From Muribaculaceae bacterium (GTDB taxonomy: Bacteria; Bacillota; Clostridia; Lachnospirales; Lachnospiraceae), in NCBI GenBank assembly GCA_023666425.1, contig JAMPCA010000001.1:551692-615691 (forward strand): a DNA stretch of 64,000 bases. The letters run 5' to 3'. Made by a program: the position numbers and the translations under genes. Of the stretch, positions 61,644 through 64,000 are shown piece by piece. Position 1 is the stretch's first letter. The number at the start of each line of letters is the position of its first letter. Below the pieces are notes generated by a model. It was not told where the DNA came from, ran no database searches, and was given only the letters and a program-made list of their open reading frames with translations.

Positions 61644-62036
61644 CTATACTAAACCAAGCTTACTTAATGCCTGCTCAAACTTCTTCTGGTCAATCGGCTT
61701 GCCGGAATACACTGTGCAGCCCAGGTCGAACGCCATCTTCACATTTTTTTCATCATTTAGTGCCGTAGCCATAATTACCTTCACAAGCTTATCATCCGGT
61801 ACATTGTGAGCCTTCTCCAGATTGCGGATTCCCACGAGTGCCTGATAACCGTCCATCACCGGCATCATAATATCCAGACATACCAGATTGTAGGGATCCC
61901 CGTCCTCCAGCGCCATCATAAAGGCGTCCACTGCCTCCATGCCGTCCACAGTCACATCACAATCGCCGTACTTTGAGAGAAAGCCCGACATAAATTTTCT
62001 GGTGACAAAATCATCCTCTGCCAATAAAATTTTCAT
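61644..62036 (-). CDS. CheY-like single-domain response regulator
   Basis: This 130-aa receiver has EDD near residue 8, phospho-acceptor Asp in CLDIMMPVMDGYQAL (about residue 55), and Lys in YSGKPID. No output domain follows. It could be the CheY of this pathway; the overlap of its ATG with the cheB stop (ATGA) and the 25-bp gap to cheA argue for chemotaxis, but other roles of stand-alone receivers are possible. Confidence 0.9.
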   Translation of the reverse strand: MKILLAEDDFVTRKFMSGFLSKYGDCDVTVDGMEAVDAFMMALEDGDPYNLVCLDIMMPVMDGYQALVGIRNLEKAHNVPDDKLVKVIMATALNDEKNVKMAFDLGCTVYSGKPIDQKKFEQALSKLGLV

Positions 62037-63094
62037 TTTGCATCCTCCATCCTCTGCATTTTATTCAATATATTATATGCTCTCTTGGGTATATCCGTAA
62101 GCTTTTCCTGAAACTGTACCGCTCCCAGCTCATAGGCCACCTTGGGCATACCATAGACGACACAGGTAGATTCGTCCTGCCCGATGGTCGGCGATCCTGC
62201 CTGACGCATCTTTAAAAGTCCCTTTGCGCCGTCGCCGCCCATTCCCGTCAATATGATTCCGAGCGCGTATTTTCCGGCTACGCTGGCCACGGAATCAAAC
62301 AGTACATCTACAGAGGGGCAGTGTCCGTTTACCTTCGGCCCTTCCCTGCACTCCACCTGATACTGGTCGCCCTTCTTGACAAGACGCATCTGGCGGTTTC
62401 CGCCGGGCGCGATCAGCACATGTCCCTGACGGACAACGTCTCCTGTCTCAGCTTCCTTGACGCTTACCCGGCACTGATTGTTCAGACGGTTCGCATACAT
62501 CTGTGTGAAGCCGGGGGGCATATGCTGCACCACTACAACGCCGGGAATATTTGGCTCGAATTCCTTGATCACAGCTGCGATTGCTTCCGTTCCGCCTGTA
62601 GAAGCGCCAATCGCCACAATCAGTCTCTGGTCAATCAGACTCCCCTTAAAGGCGTCTACTGTCACAGGCGCATTGGCAATGGCTCTCTTTCCCTTGTTGA
62701 TCTGTGCCATCGCCGCAATCTTCACCTTCTGGGGCAGCTCCGTATTAAGAAAAGCATCCATCTCGACCTTGTCCGTCGGCTGGGGCTTTGCAGCGAAATC
62801 TACCGCCCCGGCACTTAAGGCGTCAAACACAGCATCACTCAAAGAGGAAATCACAACAGTCGGAATCGGATACTGGGGCATCAGCTTGCGGAGAAATTCA
62901 ATACCGTTCATCCGCGGAAGCTCCACGTCTAAAGTCATAACGTCCGGCTTATACTTTATGATCGCATCCCTCGCCTGATAGGGATCTGTGGCGGTCGCAA
63001 CCACTGTAATGGATGGATCTCTCGTCAGGCTTTTCACCAACAGCTTGCGAAAAACCATGGAATCATCCACGACTAATACTTTAATCTGATTCAT
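62033..63094 (-). CDS. cheB: Chemotaxis protein-glutamate methylesterase CheB
   Basis: This 353-aa protein has an N-terminal receiver (VLVVDDSMVFRKLLV, Asp56 in MTLDVELPRMNGIEFL, conserved Lys in AAKPQP) and the esterase domain. The catalytic triad is Ser in AIGASTGGTEAI, His in VVQHMPPGF and Asp in GMGGDGAKG. It demethylates receptors during adaptation and may deamidate Gln side chains. The ATG at 63094 (AAGGA 9 bp upstream) is preferred over the in-frame TTG at 63103. Confidence 0.95.
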   Translation of the reverse strand: MNQIKVLVVDDSMVFRKLLVKSLTRDPSITVVATATDPYQARDAIIKYKPDVMTLDVELPRMNGIEFLRKLMPQYPIPTVVISSLSDAVFDALSAGAVDFAAKPQPTDKVEMDAFLNTELPQKVKIAAMAQINKGKRAIANAPVTVDAFKGSLIDQRLIVAIGASTGGTEAIAAVIKEFEPNIPGVVVVQHMPPGFTQMYANRLNNQCRVSVKEAETGDVVRQGHVLIAPGGNRQMRLVKKGDQYQVECREGPKVNGHCPSVDVLFDSVASVAGKYALGIILTGMGGDGAKGLLKMRQAGSPTIGQDESTCVVYGMPKVAYELGAVQFQEKLTDIPKRAYNILNKMQRMEDAK

Positions 63095-63127
63095 AATCCT
63101 CAATCCTTCCTAAAATTTTTCTATCAG

Positions 63128-64000
63128 TCAGTGGAGCTGACGCGATATCTTTTTACAGATATCATAAAGAGCTCCGTTGAATTTCACATCGGCGTCCTGT
63201 TCCATGATCTGCAAAGCCTCCTCTTTCGTAAAGGCCTTCCGGTATCCCCGGTTTTCAGTCAGCGCACAGAACTCGCCCATCACCGATACAATCTGGGCGG
63301 CCAATGGAATATCCTCTCCCGAGAGTCCCTCGGGATATCCGCTGCCATCCCAGTTCTCATGGTGATAATTTGCGATATCTATCGACATCTGCACATAATC
63401 ATTATAATCCTCGTCCATAATATCTTTAAGCATCTCCGCCCCGATCGTGGTGTGGGACTTCATAATCTCCCTCTCCTCCGGCGTAAACGCTCCCTGCTTC
63501 TTTAAAATCTCGCTGGGAATTGCCATATTTCCCAGATCACTCAGTGGCGCGGCAATGGAAATTGCATCCACAAAGGCATCGGATATCAGCGACTCATATT
63601 TCGGTGAGAGCTGCAGAGCCTGGGAAAAAATCTTGCAATTGTACTGCAGCCTCTCCATATGGGCGCGGTCATAGTTTGCATTTTTGCTGGCCAGGCCTCC
63701 CATCGCATAGAGCACACGCCGTTTTTCTTTCTCCATCTGCGCCAGCTGCTCATTTACGGAAATCTGCAGGCGGCGGTTTGACTCTGTGAGCTGGTCTACG
63801 GTCTGGGAGAGCTTTAAGTGTATCCCTACCCGCGCCTGCACAACCTCACGTATAAAAGGCTTGGTAATATAATCCGCGCCGCCCAGATTAAAGCCTTTTA
63901 CAATATTCTCCGGCTCATCATAGGCTGAGATAAAGATAATCGGAATATCCCTGGTATCTGCGTTATCCTTGAGGATCTCACACAGTTCATAACCGTCCAT
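63128..64000 (-). CDS. Response regulator with degenerate HD-GYP domain, cut by window edge
   Basis: Only the C-terminal 290 residues are in the window. The end of a receiver (MDGYELCEIL to YITKPFI) is followed by a linker helix and an HD-GYP domain (about residues 98-285 of the fragment). HD-GYP proteins cleave cyclic di-GMP. Here the catalytic pair HD is replaced by Ser-Asp in PLSDLGNMAIP (154-155), and the later metal site reads GEFCAL (242-247) instead of ADVYDAL; the HHENWDGSGYP motif is intact. Loss of hydrolytic activity is likely, leaving a binding or interaction role. It follows on the chemotaxis strand 33 bp before cheB. Confidence 0.88.
   Translation of the reverse strand: MDGYELCEILKDNADTRDIPIIFISAYDEPENIVKGFNLGGADYITKPFIREVVQARVGIHLKLSQTVDQLTESNRRLQISVNEQLAQMEKEKRRVLYAMGGLASKNANYDRAHMERLQYNCKIFSQALQLSPKYESLISDAFVDAISIAAPLSDLGNMAIPSEILKKQGAFTPEEREIMKSHTTIGAEMLKDIMDEDYNDYVQMSIDIANYHHENWDGSGYPEGLSGEDIPLAAQIVSVMGEFCALTENRGYRKAFTKEEALQIMEQDADVKFNGALYDICKKISRQLH

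Overview
The window looks like a chromosomal segment of a spore-forming, motile, anaerobic Firmicute, most likely a Lachnospiraceae-type clostridium. The evidence is the spore genes (cotJABC, spoIVA), the chemotaxis block (cheA, cheB, response regulators, a methyl-accepting protein), a LexA-type SOS promoter of the GAAC-N4-GTTC kind, a T-box leader, a two-subunit NfnAB-like flavoprotein and a four-gene cluster that I know only from Lachnospiraceae-like genomes. There is no rRNA, tRNA, CRISPR array, prophage or intact insertion sequence.

Layout from left to right. 1-5100: dtd, a TtcA-like tRNA thiolase, a single-chain Xer-type recombinase, an acyltransferase, a LysM/YneA-like SOS division inhibitor with LexA boxes, and cotJABC. 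5150-12090: an operon of four uncharacterised genes (1179-aa repeat protein, actin/Hsp70-fold protein, helical-repeat protein, coiled-coil membrane protein) with one clear promoter. 12100-17050: a CtpE-like P-type ATPase and nfnBA. 17100-27200: two ABC export/antibiotic-response style systems, one with a two-component system and one with LytTR/DUF3021, plus two G3E (CobW-like) metal GTPases. 27285-32420: an ABC exporter, rpsU, and a chemoreceptor paired with an orphan sugar-type binding protein. 32540-38720: alaS preceded by a coupled 43-codon membrane ORF, purine nucleoside phosphorylase, a metallo-hydrolase and spoIVA. 38770-43620: malQ, a CLC channel and a type I pullulanase. 43750-44430: bioY under a BirA operator. 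44430-50355: trpEGCFBA under a tryptophan-specific T-box; trpD is absent. 50364-52173: a DHH phosphoesterase and a short-chain dehydrogenase. 52285-56040: an AT-richer accessory island with a HipA-like kinase pair, a structured RNA candidate, a 58-aa secreted peptide, a Fic-HTH protein and two unknown genes. 56140-64000: larC, greA, uppP, then the chemotaxis genes cheA, a receiver, cheB and a degenerate HD-GYP regulator cut by the window edge.

Most genes lie on the minus strand, and many promoters are readable as -35/-10 pairs with 17-bp spacing. The best leads for new biology are the four-gene actin-like cluster, the roughly 240-nt RNA at 53952-54191, the kinase pair whose operator fills its promoter spacer, the hairpin that would hide the spoIVA ribosome site on read-through transcripts, and the missing trpD. 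All function statements rest on reading the sequences by eye; no database search was run.
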